Positions 6,645 through 13,922 of a stretch of DNA of 35,992 nucleotides are shown here, one piece after another. A model generated the notes under the pieces. That model saw nothing but the letters and a program-made list of their open reading frames with translations. It searched no databases and was not told the DNA's origin. The stretch lies in assembly GCA_000990005.1 (NCBI GenBank), contig LBPF01000007.1, forward strand, positions 1-35,992, written 5' to 3'. The position numbers and the translations under genes were made by a program. The stretch is from Candidatus Woesebacteria bacterium GW2011_GWB1_33_38 (lineage in GTDB: Bacteria; Patescibacteriota; Microgenomatia; UBA8517). Numbering within the stretch: the stretch's first letter is position 1; every line of letters starts with the position of its first letter.

Positions 6645-7463
6645 ATGGCTGAAGAAATAATTCAATTAGATATAAACCAACTACAGCCCAATCCCCTTCA
6701 ACCTCGTGGGGCAATAACACCTGAAAGTTTAGTAGATCTTGTAGATTCTATTCGTGAACACGGAATCTTGGAGCCATTGGTAATTGCTCTAACTCCTGCA
6801 GGATATCAAATAATTGCAGGTGAAAGACGCTGGAGAGCTAGTAAGCTTGCAGGATTGACTCATGTTCCTGTAATAATTCGTGAAACAACTCCCAAGGGAA
6901 TGCTTGAAATGGCCATTGTTGAAAATGTTCAAAGAGTTGATCTTAACGCACTTGATAGGGCAAAAGGCTTTGAAAGGTTAATGGATGAGTTTGGATTAAC
7001 CACGTCTGAAGTAGCAGTCAGAATTGGTAAGTCTGTTGCTTATGTGAGTAACTCATTAAGACTTTTAACACTTCCTGACGCTCTAAAAGATGGACTTCTC
7101 TCGGGACTAATTTCAGAAGGCCATGCTAGAGCCTTGGCTGCAATTGACGACACTGATTTAATGGTTGAGGCCTATAAGATAATTCTTCGTGAATCAGGGT
7201 CAGTAAGACGCGCAGAGGAATTGGCAAGACGTATGAAAGCTCAAGTTCAACAAAAACCAAGAGTAAACTTACCTAAAATGCATATTGTTTCTGATGAAAT
7301 TGATAATATGAAATCAGGCTTTGAAAAGGCACTTGGGGAAAAACACCAAGTAAGGCTTGCGAGAAGTAGGAGAGAAACAAGACTAACATTCATTTTAAAA
7401 GGTTCGCTTGATGAAACCGAAAATACACTTCAATTAATTTACAAGGCAGTGGCTAGTAACTAG
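6645..7463 (+). CDS. parB: ParB/Spo0J-family chromosome partitioning protein
   Basis: This 272-aa CTPase/DNA-binding clamp would load at parS sites in chromosome segregation. The N-terminal ParB domain has the NPLQPRG start, the box II motif GERRWRASKLAG (about residues 58-69) and ENVQRVDLNALDRAKGFERLMDEFGLT. A central helix-turn-helix follows (TSEVAVRIGKSVAYVSNSLRLLTLP) with LISEGHARALAAI. The C-terminal dimerisation region is less conserved. It starts 1 nt after rpmA, so it is probably cotranscribed with it, and its 3' end overlaps lepB convergently by 11 nt. No parA gene or canonical parS palindrome is seen in the window. Confidence 0.88.
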   Translation: MAEEIIQLDINQLQPNPLQPRGAITPESLVDLVDSIREHGILEPLVIALTPAGYQIIAGERRWRASKLAGLTHVPVIIRETTPKGMLEMAIVENVQRVDLNALDRAKGFERLMDEFGLTTSEVAVRIGKSVAYVSNSLRLLTLPDALKDGLLSGLISEGHARALAAIDDTDLMVEAYKIILRESGSVRRAEELARRMKAQVQQKPRVNLPKMHIVSDEIDNMKSGFEKALGEKHQVRLARSRRETRLTFILKGSLDETENTLQLIYKAVASN

Positions 7464-7995
7464 GCTGGGAAACGACTCCTGCAAGATTAAATGGAAAATA
7501 AATAAGCCAAGCTTTGCCTGTCATTACTTTTTTAGTAACTGGCCCCCAAGCTCTTGAGTCTGAAGAATGAGGTCTATTGTCTCCCATTACAAAATAATTT
7601 CCCATTGGCACTGTATATACCTGACCTTCAGAAAGAAAAGCTCCTCCTGAAGTATCAACTTTTATATAATCTTCTATTAACTCCTGTCCATTTACAAAGA
7701 CTTTACCGTTTGAAACTGAGACAGTATCTCCAGGAAGGCCTATTACTCTTTTTATGAATTCATCTTCTGAAATCGGAGGTTTAAAAACGATCACATCGCC
7801 TCTTTGTGGTTCATGTCTGTAATAACTTACCCTTTCAGTTAAAAGGTACTCTCCATCTGGAAAATTAGGATGCATAGATTGGCCCTTTATTTTGTGTGGT
7901 CGAAGAATTAATAAATAAACAATTAGAAATATTCCTACTGCAAGGACAATAACTTCAAGAATATCCATAAAAAAGGCACCAAGTTTAGAAAACAT
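7453..7995 (-). CDS. lepB: Signal peptidase I
   Basis: This 180-aa membrane-anchored serine protease cleaves signal peptides of secreted proteins. One N-terminal transmembrane segment (about residues 10-31) is followed by box B with the nucleophile in KGQSMHPNFPDG (Ser40), box D with the general base in EFIKRVIGLPGD (Lys82), and box E MGDNRPHSSDSR. All catalytic boxes are intact, and the length is at the short end for bacterial SPase I, with one membrane anchor. It lies 4 nt downstream of guaB on the minus strand, so the two form an operon. Likely clients in this window are the secreted proteins at 10266-10640 and 11488-13134. Confidence 0.93.
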   Translation of the reverse strand: MFSKLGAFFMDILEVIVLAVGIFLIVYLLILRPHKIKGQSMHPNFPDGEYLLTERVSYYRHEPQRGDVIVFKPPISEDEFIKRVIGLPGDTVSVSNGKVFVNGQELIEDYIKVDTSGGAFLSEGQVYTVPMGNYFVMGDNRPHSSDSRAWGPVTKKVMTGKAWLIYFPFNLAGVVSQPSY

Positions 7996-7999
7996 ATTG

Positions 8000-9061
8000 T
8001 TATAATAATATCACATCATGAGACTCACTTTCTCTAACACCATTTGGAGTAATTCTGACAAATTTAGCTTTTTCCCAAAGTTCTGTAATATCTCTAGCAC
8101 CACAATATGAATAACCTGATCTAATGTTAGCAAGCCATCTATCCATACTATTTTTGAGTGGTCCTTTGTAAGGAACTAAACTTTCGACACCTTCAATATG
8201 GTTAGTATAGGTTCCTGGTAGACATTTTAAGTTCTCAACATGCCTTTTCTTTTCAGTTAAGGACGTTGAGGCGTTATACATTTTGTATTTAATTTCGTCT
8301 TTGATTACAACCTCACCAGGAGCTTCATCATGACCTGCAAATTGACTACCTATAATAACTGCAGAAGCACCTGCTGCCAAGCCTTTAACAATATCTCCTG
8401 AATTTTTAGTTCCTCCATCGCAAAGTACAGTTTTTTTATATTTTCTAGCAGCTCTAGCACAATCCAAAACTGCAGTTATTTGTGGTACTCCAAAACCTGT
8501 TTGAGTCCTTGTAATACATATTGTTCCCGGTCCAACTCCTACTCTAACTGAATCTGCTCCCGCTTTATAAAGAGCCTCTGCTGTTTCATATGTACCAACA
8601 ACTCCTGAAATAATATCGGCTAGTCTTCCAAATCGTTGTTTAAGTTCAGTTGTGGCATCAAGAGCTTGTTGCATGCCAGCATGAGCAACATCAAGAGTGA
8701 TAATGTCAACTCCAGCTCTAGCAAGCATCTCAGCGCGTTCCAGAAAGTTATCTTTGCATCCAACTGCAGCACCAACCAAACTGTCTGCCTTTTTAACTTG
8801 AAAGACCATCTCAGCTTGTTTTTCAGCTGTTTCAAATCTAGGCAAAAACCCAAGTCCTCCAAGTTTACCTAAAGATATTGCCATTTCAACACCTGTAACA
8901 TCACTCATGTTTATACTGATTAGGGGAATAGCCAGTTTTACTCTAGGTGTAATTTGACTTGATAAATCAACGTCTGATCTACTTTTGATATCAGAATAAC
9001 AAGGTACCAAAAGTACGTCATCGTATGACAATGCTAGTGGTATATCTTTAACTTTTTTCAC
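8000..9061 (-). CDS. guaB: IMP dehydrogenase/GMP reductase family protein without CBS domains
   Basis: The 353-aa TIM barrel is the IMPDH/GMPR fold: LSYDDVLLVPCYS start, GVGPGTICITRTQTGFGVPQ carrying the catalytic Cys, and VLCDGGTKNSGDIVKGLAAGASAVIIGSQFAGHDEAPGE. The usual CBS regulatory pair of IMPDH (about 120 aa after strand 2) is absent. The flap region is mixed: EGVESLVPYKGPL resembles IMPDH, while AGHDE and KYKMY resemble GMP reductase. The Arg-Tyr dyad of the IMPDH flap is not obvious. It is either a minimal IMPDH (IMP to XMP) or a GMP reductase. A good promoter lies upstream, and lepB follows 4 nt downstream. Confidence 0.8.
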   Translation of the reverse strand: MKKVKDIPLALSYDDVLLVPCYSDIKSRSDVDLSSQITPRVKLAIPLISINMSDVTGVEMAISLGKLGGLGFLPRFETAEKQAEMVFQVKKADSLVGAAVGCKDNFLERAEMLARAGVDIITLDVAHAGMQQALDATTELKQRFGRLADIISGVVGTYETAEALYKAGADSVRVGVGPGTICITRTQTGFGVPQITAVLDCARAARKYKKTVLCDGGTKNSGDIVKGLAAGASAVIIGSQFAGHDEAPGEVVIKDEIKYKMYNASTSLTEKKRHVENLKCLPGTYTNHIEGVESLVPYKGPLKNSMDRWLANIRSGYSYCGARDITELWEKAKFVRITPNGVRESESHDVILL

Positions 9062-9074
9062 AACAATTATTAAA

Positions 9075-9103
9075 TGTAGAGCAATGTCTAACTCATGTCA
9101 ATT
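9075..9103 (-). promoter_or_regulatory. guaB-lepB promoter
   Basis: Reading the minus strand, TTGACA (complement of 9098-9103), a 17-base spacer and TACATT (complement of 9075-9080) lie 13 bases before the guaB ATG. The -35 and spacing are consensus. Confidence 0.6.
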
Positions 9104-9172
9104 CTGTGAAAAGTTCATAAAAAATGATATGATTACTCTAATATATAGGTATATATGTTATTTATAGGTATA

Positions 9173-9246
9173 GGTCGCATAGCTCAGCTGGTTAGAGCGT
9201 ACGATTCACATTCGTAAGGTCCTTGGTTCGATCCCAAGTGCGACCA
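9173..9246 (+). tRNA. tRNA-Val, anticodon CAC
   Basis: The 74-nt cloverleaf folds cleanly: acceptor GGTCGCA with TGCGACC, D stem GCTC/GAGC, anticodon stem TACGA/TCGTA around loop TTCACAT (anticodon CAC at 34-36, reading GUG), variable AGGTC, and T stem CTTGG/CCAAG with loop TTCGATC. The discriminator is A, and CCA is not fully encoded (ACCC follows). The minus-strand gene at 9192-9659 runs 55 nt into it on the opposite strand. Confidence 0.93.
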
Positions 9247-9659
9247 CCCCCTCGCCCAAACATGAAACTATCCATTTTAAAATAATCAATTATAAAGATT
9301 GATAAAATAATTGAGATTATAAAACCTATTATTATCAAATGAAAGTTTTTCTTGTATGAAAAATCATATTTTTTAAGCATTACTACTCCTAGAATTATTC
9401 CAATAATAGAAATCGCTGGAGCCCAAACGGGGAAGTCAGCTATTATCTGTTGAAATCTAAAATTCGCCATAGGACCATGTGCTTTTATGGAGAACATCAA
9501 AATTCTAATTGAAAAAATAGTAACTATATAACTTGATGCTAATCCAAAAATTAGTGCTAATGAGCCTAGGGTAAAATACCATCTGGGTTTCATTTTAATT
9601 TGCCCAGTTTTTATCTTGGACCTTATATTGTCTGTCAAATCTATTTTAGTTTTTTGCAT
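9192..9659 (-). CDS. Four-segment membrane protein paired with the ECF sigma factor
   Basis: This 155-aa protein has a short basic cytoplasmic N-terminus (IRSKIKTGQIKMKPRWYF) and four hydrophobic segments, roughly residues 29-55, 75-95 and two at 103-130. It overlaps the upstream ECF sigma gene by 19 nt, the usual layout for a sigma factor and its membrane regulator, so an anti-sigma role is inferred. No classical zinc anti-sigma motif (HxxxCxxC) is present. The last 20 or so residues (GRTWDRTKDLTNVNRTL) are simply the antisense translation of tRNA-Val, so the native C-terminus seems to have been replaced when the frame joined the tRNA. Confidence 0.65.
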   Translation of the reverse strand: MQKTKIDLTDNIRSKIKTGQIKMKPRWYFTLGSLALIFGLASSYIVTIFSIRILMFSIKAHGPMANFRFQQIIADFPVWAPAISIIGIILGVVMLKKYDFSYKKNFHLIIIGFIISIILSIFIIDYFKMDSFMFGRGGGRTWDRTKDLTNVNRTL

Positions 9660-10186
9660 ATTTTTTTAATAATCAATTTACCTCTATTAATCCTTGTCCC
9701 TACTGTTCCTATTGGTAATCTTAATATATCGCTTATTTCATCATATGATTTCTCTTCCAGATAATAAAGACTTAGGACCTCTGAGTATTTTAAAGGTATC
9801 TTATCAAGACATATAGCAACCTCAGCAGTTATCTCTTTTTTAAAATATTCCTCCTCAATATTTTTAGTATCTGCTATCTCAAATTCAGGGTCCAATTTAA
9901 TTGCCTTTTTATTTTTAGTGATAAAATTAATAGCTTCATTATGTACTATTCTATAAATCCAGCTTGAAAATTTTTTCTTTTTGTCAAAACTATTTAAATT
10001 TATAAAACCCTTAATTAAAGCTTCTTGAACAACGTCAGCCGATTGCTGTTCATCATTAACTAAATAATTTGCATATCTTAATAGTTTGTCCTGGTATCTT
10101 TTGACTATTAACGTATACAATTCTTGGTCTTTTAACCTAATAACTTCAACCAATTCCTCATCTTTTACATTTTTGTAATTGTTCAT
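9641..10186 (-). CDS. RNA polymerase sigma factor, ECF (sigma-70 group 4) type
   Basis: The 181-aa protein has the two-domain ECF layout. Region 2 is near residues 23-95 (IVKRYQDKLLRYANYLVNDEQQSADVVQEALIKGFINLNSF, then FSSWIYRIVHNEAINFITK). Region 4 is near 125-178 (ICLDKIPLKYSEVLSLYYLEEKSYDEISDILRLPIGTVGTRINRGK), a canonical helix-turn-helix for -35 recognition. It would direct RNA polymerase to a small regulon. The membrane protein gene overlaps its 3' end by 19 nt. The secreted-protein gene upstream on the same strand is separated from it by a terminator and is a candidate target. Confidence 0.9.
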   Translation of the reverse strand: MNNYKNVKDEELVEVIRLKDQELYTLIVKRYQDKLLRYANYLVNDEQQSADVVQEALIKGFINLNSFDKKKKFSSWIYRIVHNEAINFITKNKKAIKLDPEFEIADTKNIEEEYFKKEITAEVAICLDKIPLKYSEVLSLYYLEEKSYDEISDILRLPIGTVGTRINRGKLIIKKICKKLK

Positions 10187-10223
10187 CTTTGTTCATTCTA
10201 ATACTTTTAAGATAAATGCCAAA

Positions 10224-10247
10224 ACCCCGATCTTAATTAATCGGGGT
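10224..10247 (-). terminator. Intrinsic terminator of the secreted-protein gene
   Basis: The stem accccgat/atcggggt (8 bp, 8-base loop) is followed on the minus strand by TTTT. It lies 19 bases after the stop of the minus-strand gene at 10266 and ends that transcript before the sigma factor gene. Confidence 0.75.
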
Positions 10248-10265
10248 CGGCAATATGGATTAAGA

Positions 10266-10640
10266 TTATCTTGCAAATCTACCCATTCCTTGTCCTTTAC
10301 CTGCTCCGTTTTGGAGTCCAAGCCCCAACTCAGCTCGTATCTTTTGAGCCTCATCAGTTTTCCCATTTAGAGAAAGTTCATGAGCTTCTGCAAACTTAGC
10401 AAAGTTATCCTTGTTAACAACTTGAGTAACTCTACCTTTACCTTGCATTAAGTTTGACCAGGCGTTAAAGTCTTTGTTTTCAAAAGCTTTTAACATTGCC
10501 GTGTGTCTTTCTGCTGTGTAATTTGGACCTTTTACATTTGGATCACCTCTGTAGGCAAGAGTACTTGATGCAGTTATGGCTAAAATGCCTGTTCCTACTA
10601 CCAATGCTCCTAACCTCAAAATTATTGATTGTTTTGTCAT
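10266..10640 (-). CDS. Small secreted protein of unknown function
   Basis: This 124-aa protein has a Sec signal peptide (MTKQSIILRLGALVVGTGILAITASSTLAYR, cleavage probably after TLA, about residue 29). The mature part begins GDPNVKGPNYTAERHTAMLKAFENKDFNAWSNLM, followed by charged helices with KFAEAHELSLNGKTDEAQKIRAELGLG, and ends in a Gly-rich tail. The mature region resembles short helical repeat proteins often found beside ECF sigma genes in CPR genomes; that is recollection, not a search. It has the strongest Shine-Dalgarno of the window (aaggaggtga, complement of 10649-10658), unlike most neighbours, which suggests high expression. It has its own terminator. Confidence 0.7.
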   Translation of the reverse strand: MTKQSIILRLGALVVGTGILAITASSTLAYRGDPNVKGPNYTAERHTAMLKAFENKDFNAWSNLMQGKGRVTQVVNKDNFAKFAEAHELSLNGKTDEAQKIRAELGLGLQNGAGKGQGMGRFAR

Positions 10641-10755
10641 TTTTATAAATCACCTCCTTGTCTATTATTAATACAAAATTCATGCCAATTTTATTTCATG
10701 CATTTTGTTTTTGTGTTAAACTGGGTTTTCGTGGATAGTAAATCTTTATACAAAT

Positions 10756-10995
10756 ATGAAGAAAATTAAAGTTCAGGGACATAAAATAACTGTTATCTTT
10801 GGTAAAGAACGCGATTACATATCTTTAACTGACATGTTGAGAGCAAAAGATGGTGATTTTTTTATTTCCGATTGGCTTCGAAATCGAAATACTATTGAAT
10901 TTTTGGGAATTTGGGAGCGGATTAACAATCCAAATTTTAATTGGGGCGAATTCGCCATAATTAAAAGTCATGCAGGTTTAAATAGCTATAATTAA
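10756..10995 (+). pseudogene. KilA-N domain protein, C-terminally truncated
   Basis: This 79-aa product starts as a KilA-N protein does: MKKIKVQGHKITVIFGKERDYISLTDMLRAKDGDFFISDWLRNRNTIEFLGIWERINNPNFN...EF...AGLNSYN. Full bacterial and phage KilA-N proteins of this type run to about 270 residues. Here the frame stops at TAA 10993-10995, just after the LNS motif where the domain normally continues. The following DNA encodes an unrelated membrane protein two bases later. The gene is therefore probably a decayed relic of a phage-derived regulator. A stand-alone mini-domain is possible but less likely. Confidence 0.7.
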
Positions 10996-10997
10996 AA

Positions 10998-11546
10998 ATG
11001 ACAAATTTAGAAACAATTAATTTACTTCAGAGAATAACAGGAATTGTTGCCCTTGGTTTAATAACTTTGCAAATTTATTTAGGGGCAAATCACAAAAATA
11101 TTAAATTTCATATGATTAATGGAATAATTGCATATACTTTTGTTTTTATTCACCCTTTATTGTTAGTATTTAAGAATTACTTTACATATAGTAATTTTGA
11201 CCCATTTTATGTATTTGTTGATGCTTGTGTTCTTTGCGATGGTATATATGAGTATTATGTTAATTTTGGAAGAATTGCTTTTTATTTAATTACAATTGCA
11301 GTTTTAGCTGTAAAACTTAGAGGAATAATTCCTTGGTTAAAAACCAATTGGAGAAAACTTCATATTTTAAACTACTTAGCCTTTTATTTTGTTTCAGCCC
11401 ATGCTATTAATTTGGGTAGCGACTCAAAAAGTGTTTGGTTTATTGTTTACTTTGCAATTTGCCAAATTGTAGTTTTATATTCTATTTTTAATCAATTAAA
11501 GAGAGTAAATTTTGTCGCAATATTAAAGAGTAAGTTGGGTCGATGA
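10998..11546 (+). CDS. Ferric-reductase-like transmembrane (heme b) protein
   Basis: The 182-aa protein has about six transmembrane helices and paired histidines placed for heme ligation: H38 and H52 in one helical pair, H122 and H135 in another (HILNYLAFYFVSAH). This layout is typical of the ferric reductase-like domain of FRE/NOX, YedZ/MsrQ and related electron carriers. No flavin or NAD(P)H domain is fused and no MsrP partner is adjacent, so the electron source is unknown. It begins 2 nt after the KilA-N relic, and its last 59 nt overlap the C-terminal coding region of the convergent C39-like gene. Confidence 0.65.
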   Translation: MTNLETINLLQRITGIVALGLITLQIYLGANHKNIKFHMINGIIAYTFVFIHPLLLVFKNYFTYSNFDPFYVFVDACVLCDGIYEYYVNFGRIAFYLITIAVLAVKLRGIIPWLKTNWRKLHILNYLAFYFVSAHAINLGSDSKSVWFIVYFAICQIVVLYSIFNQLKRVNFVAILKSKLGR

Positions 11547-13134
11547 ATCTTGGTGTAAACATTTTTATTTGCAATATTAACGATTTAATGATTCTGGGAC
11601 TTTCAAATCTTTGATAGTATTTTAGATGCATTTTAATTGTTTGATAAATTCCTTTATTTTTAATTAATTTATTTTTGTAGGCACTATCCAAATCTTTTAA
11701 TATTTCATTGACCGATACAGCAATTTTAATGTTGGAACTGTAATTGATTTGATATGTATCAGAATCATTGTTAAACAAAACTCCTGAAAAAGTATTTTTA
11801 GTTACGTTTCCATCAATATCATATAGATATGAATCTAGTGTGTAGTTACCTTGAAGTCCTGTTATCATTAGTTTATAGTTTCCTGAGGCAGGTTTTTCAA
11901 AGTAAAGTATGCGAACAGATTCACCATCCAAAATTCCATCTTCTATAAAACTTACGTAATCAACTGGATTTCCATTTAGATCTTGAAAAATAAGATCCAT
12001 ATCAGGATCTGTTACAAACATCATATATGAAAGATCAGAATGAGTTGGAGTGTATGAATTGATTGCCAGGTAGCTATCTGCATAACTTTCCAAAGTATTT
12101 CTAGTCGCATAACCTGGATCATTTATAAAATATGTATCGTATTTTTTACCTGTAGCTACGATAAAATGACCATCTTCTTTTAAAATTGCAGGACGTAAGC
12201 TACTTAATTCACTGTCTAATTTTTCATCATCAACTCCTAACCGTTTATATTCAAGTGTGGGAGAAGAATTGCTATCATTTATTTTTGTGTATCGAGAAAC
12301 TGCAAGCCAGTTAATTAGACCATTTCTGATGTAGCCATCTGATTGACTATTTAACCAATTGTTTAAAGTATCTGGCATAATATTGTGGCCATGATATTTT
12401 AAAACCATAACTGCAGAAGTTAAGGCACAGCCCCAATCTTTGATAGTTTTGACAGTGTGATCATAAATTTGATTTTCCCAGCCTCCTTCGTACTGCTTAA
12501 TATTTGGCACCCCCATAGGTGTTGGTGTAGGGGTTGATGTTACTGTACTAGTAGCTGTGGCAGTTGCTGTTGAAGTCGAAGTTGCTGTCGCGGTGCTTGT
12601 TGCTGTTGATGTAGCTGTAGCTGTGGCGGTTGGGGTACTGACATTCCCCGTTCGTGTACAGTCTGTCCACACTGCCCCTTCAGCTGTTGTTCCAGGAAGT
12701 ACGCCATACATAACTCTAATCGATTCATAAGTAGGGGGTATATTAAAATCAAGCCCATAAACACCGGTTGGAATTTGGTGATATTGACTTGTTGGCCAGT
12801 CATACCATTGCCAAAAGGCACCAGTACCTAATCCTCCTCCACGATTTTGTCTACATCCAATTGGGGTATTTAGTGATATGTTACAACTCGGATCGTCAGA
12901 ATAGCTCCAAGGAATACCCAAGTCAGGTCCATACATACTCGAAACTAATGCTGAACCAGATTTTCTTATATATTGGACGACAGCTAATTTGTCTATATCA
13001 GATGTGATTGAAAAATCTAAACGATTGTTAATAATAGTTGCTTGATAAGTACACTCGAGGGCAAGTGTAGAAGGTACAAAAACAAAAAGATTAATAAATA
13101 ATAAAGTTAATAAAATTTCGAGTTTTAATAACAC
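11488..13134 (-). CDS. Secreted C39-like cysteine peptidase with Thr/Ala-rich linker
   Basis: The 548-aa protein has a signal peptide (about residues 1-26, ending PSTLALE), then a cysteine-containing N-terminal domain (27-160). A 40-residue Thr/Ala/Ser/Pro linker (about 167-206) follows, then a C39-like peptidase domain: probable Cys236 in KDWGCALTSAVMVLKYHG, His323 in DGHFIVATG, Asp339 in INDPGYATR. A C-terminal region resembles a beta-sandwich (GESVRILYFEKPASGNYKLMITGLQGNYTLDSYLYD). It would act outside the cell, possibly on peptides or cell-wall material. Its last 20 codons overlap the convergent heme protein gene. A divergent promoter region at 13135-13193 serves it and the methyltransferase. 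Confidence 0.75.
   Translation of the reverse strand: MLLKLEILLTLLFINLFVFVPSTLALECTYQATIINNRLDFSITSDIDKLAVVQYIRKSGSALVSSMYGPDLGIPWSYSDDPSCNISLNTPIGCRQNRGGGLGTGAFWQWYDWPTSQYHQIPTGVYGLDFNIPPTYESIRVMYGVLPGTTAEGAVWTDCTRTGNVSTPTATATATSTATSTATATSTSTATATATSTVTSTPTPTPMGVPNIKQYEGGWENQIYDHTVKTIKDWGCALTSAVMVLKYHGHNIMPDTLNNWLNSQSDGYIRNGLINWLAVSRYTKINDSNSSPTLEYKRLGVDDEKLDSELSSLRPAILKEDGHFIVATGKKYDTYFINDPGYATRNTLESYADSYLAINSYTPTHSDLSYMMFVTDPDMDLIFQDLNGNPVDYVSFIEDGILDGESVRILYFEKPASGNYKLMITGLQGNYTLDSYLYDIDGNVTKNTFSGVLFNNDSDTYQINYSSNIKIAVSVNEILKDLDSAYKNKLIKNKGIYQTIKMHLKYYQRFESPRIIKSLILQIKMFTPRFIDPTYSLILRQNLLSLID
12517..12636 (-). repeat. Low-complexity coding repeat (Thr/Ala/Ser linker)
   Basis: Alternating ACN/GCN/TCN codons encode about 40 residues of TATATS-type sequence linking two domains of the C39-like protein. 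Such linkers are flexible and often O-glycosylated, and the DNA is prone to length changes. Confidence 0.7.
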
Positions 13135-13170
13135 TAATTAAAATTTAGAATAATAAACTTATCTTGTCAA

Positions 13171-13179
13171 TGGTATAAT
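13171..13179 (+). promoter_or_regulatory. Extended -10 promoter of the first methyltransferase
   Basis: TGG followed by TATAAT (13174-13179) is an extended -10 element. It ends 14 bases before ATG 13194, so the leader would be about 7 nt. A GGAG at 13182-13185 could instead serve as a Shine-Dalgarno if transcription starts further upstream. Confidence 0.5.
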
Positions 13180-13193
13180 TTGGAGATCCATAT

Positions 13194-13919
13194 ATGACCA
13201 AAATTTTAAATCTAATTAAAACATGGGATAAAGAATCAGAAAGTTATCTTTTTGAAAAAAAAATGCAAGTTGATTATTTAGCGAATTATTATCATTTAGA
13301 GAATTGTTTGGGAAACCTGAATAAAAAAACAATATTAGAAGTTGGTAGTGGTTCTGGTCAAACCAGTGCGTATTTAGCAACTCATGGTGGAATAATCCAC
13401 CTGGTAGATATTTCAAGTAAGTCATTAAATTTTTCAAAAAAGTACTTTGATTCGTTAAAGCTTCCAGTTAATATTTATAATCAAAACGCCTTTAATATGA
13501 AATTCCCAAACAAAAGTTTTGATTATGTTTGGAATGGTGGAGTTTTAGAGCATTATAACGATGCAGAAAAAGTAGAGTTGATTAAAAAAATGTGGAAGTT
13601 GGTTAAGCCTGGAGGAAAAATACTTATCACTACCCCTAATTTGTATGACATCCCCTTTATAGTTGCTAAAAAGATTTTAGAATTTAGAAAAAAGTGGTCG
13701 TTTGGTCTAGAAGAAAATATGAGTATGAAAAAAATAAGAGATCTTGCAAAAAAAGCTGGCGTTACCAATATTCATATATACGCATACAATCCCATTGTGG
13801 GTTTTTGGTTTTTCCCTTATGGGCGTGAAATAACTGATTTCTTAAAATTAAATACATTTAAATATCACAAAAGAATTACCAAATTTGGTCATGTCATAAT
13901 TATGTATGGCGTAAAATAA
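13194..13919 (+). CDS. Class I SAM-dependent methyltransferase
   Basis: The 241-aa protein has a Rossmann methyltransferase fold: motif I ILEVGSGSGQTSAYLA (about 45-60), the post-I acidic residue in IHLVDISSKSLNFSK, motif II/III FPNKSFDYVWNGGVLEHY, and KLVKPGGKILITTPNL. It is of the Methyltransf_11/UbiE type. It heads a small cluster with a second methyltransferase (3 nt apart) and a GT4 glycosyltransferase, so glycan or lipid-carrier decoration is the best contextual guess. The substrate cannot be read from the sequence. The gene uses an extended -10 promoter with a very short leader. Confidence 0.8.
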   Translation: MTKILNLIKTWDKESESYLFEKKMQVDYLANYYHLENCLGNLNKKTILEVGSGSGQTSAYLATHGGIIHLVDISSKSLNFSKKYFDSLKLPVNIYNQNAFNMKFPNKSFDYVWNGGVLEHYNDAEKVELIKKMWKLVKPGGKILITTPNLYDIPFIVAKKILEFRKKWSFGLEENMSMKKIRDLAKKAGVTNIHIYAYNPIVGFWFFPYGREITDFLKLNTFKYHKRITKFGHVIIMYGVK

Positions 13920-13922
13920 AAT

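Noticed and set aside
6645-7463. parS sites near parB
   Set aside because: No TGTTTCACGTGAAACA-like 16-mer was seen around the gene or elsewhere while reading the window.
8620-8872. Overlapping open frames on both strands inside guaB, and similar frames inside ileS, copA and lepB
   Set aside because: They lie wholly inside well-supported genes in other frames, have no recognisable family and low-complexity composition, and are treated as shadows.
9192-9246. Conserved-looking protein motif RTWDRTKDLTN at the end of the membrane protein
   Set aside because: It is the antisense translation of a tRNA and appears in many misannotated ORFs. It is not a protein domain.
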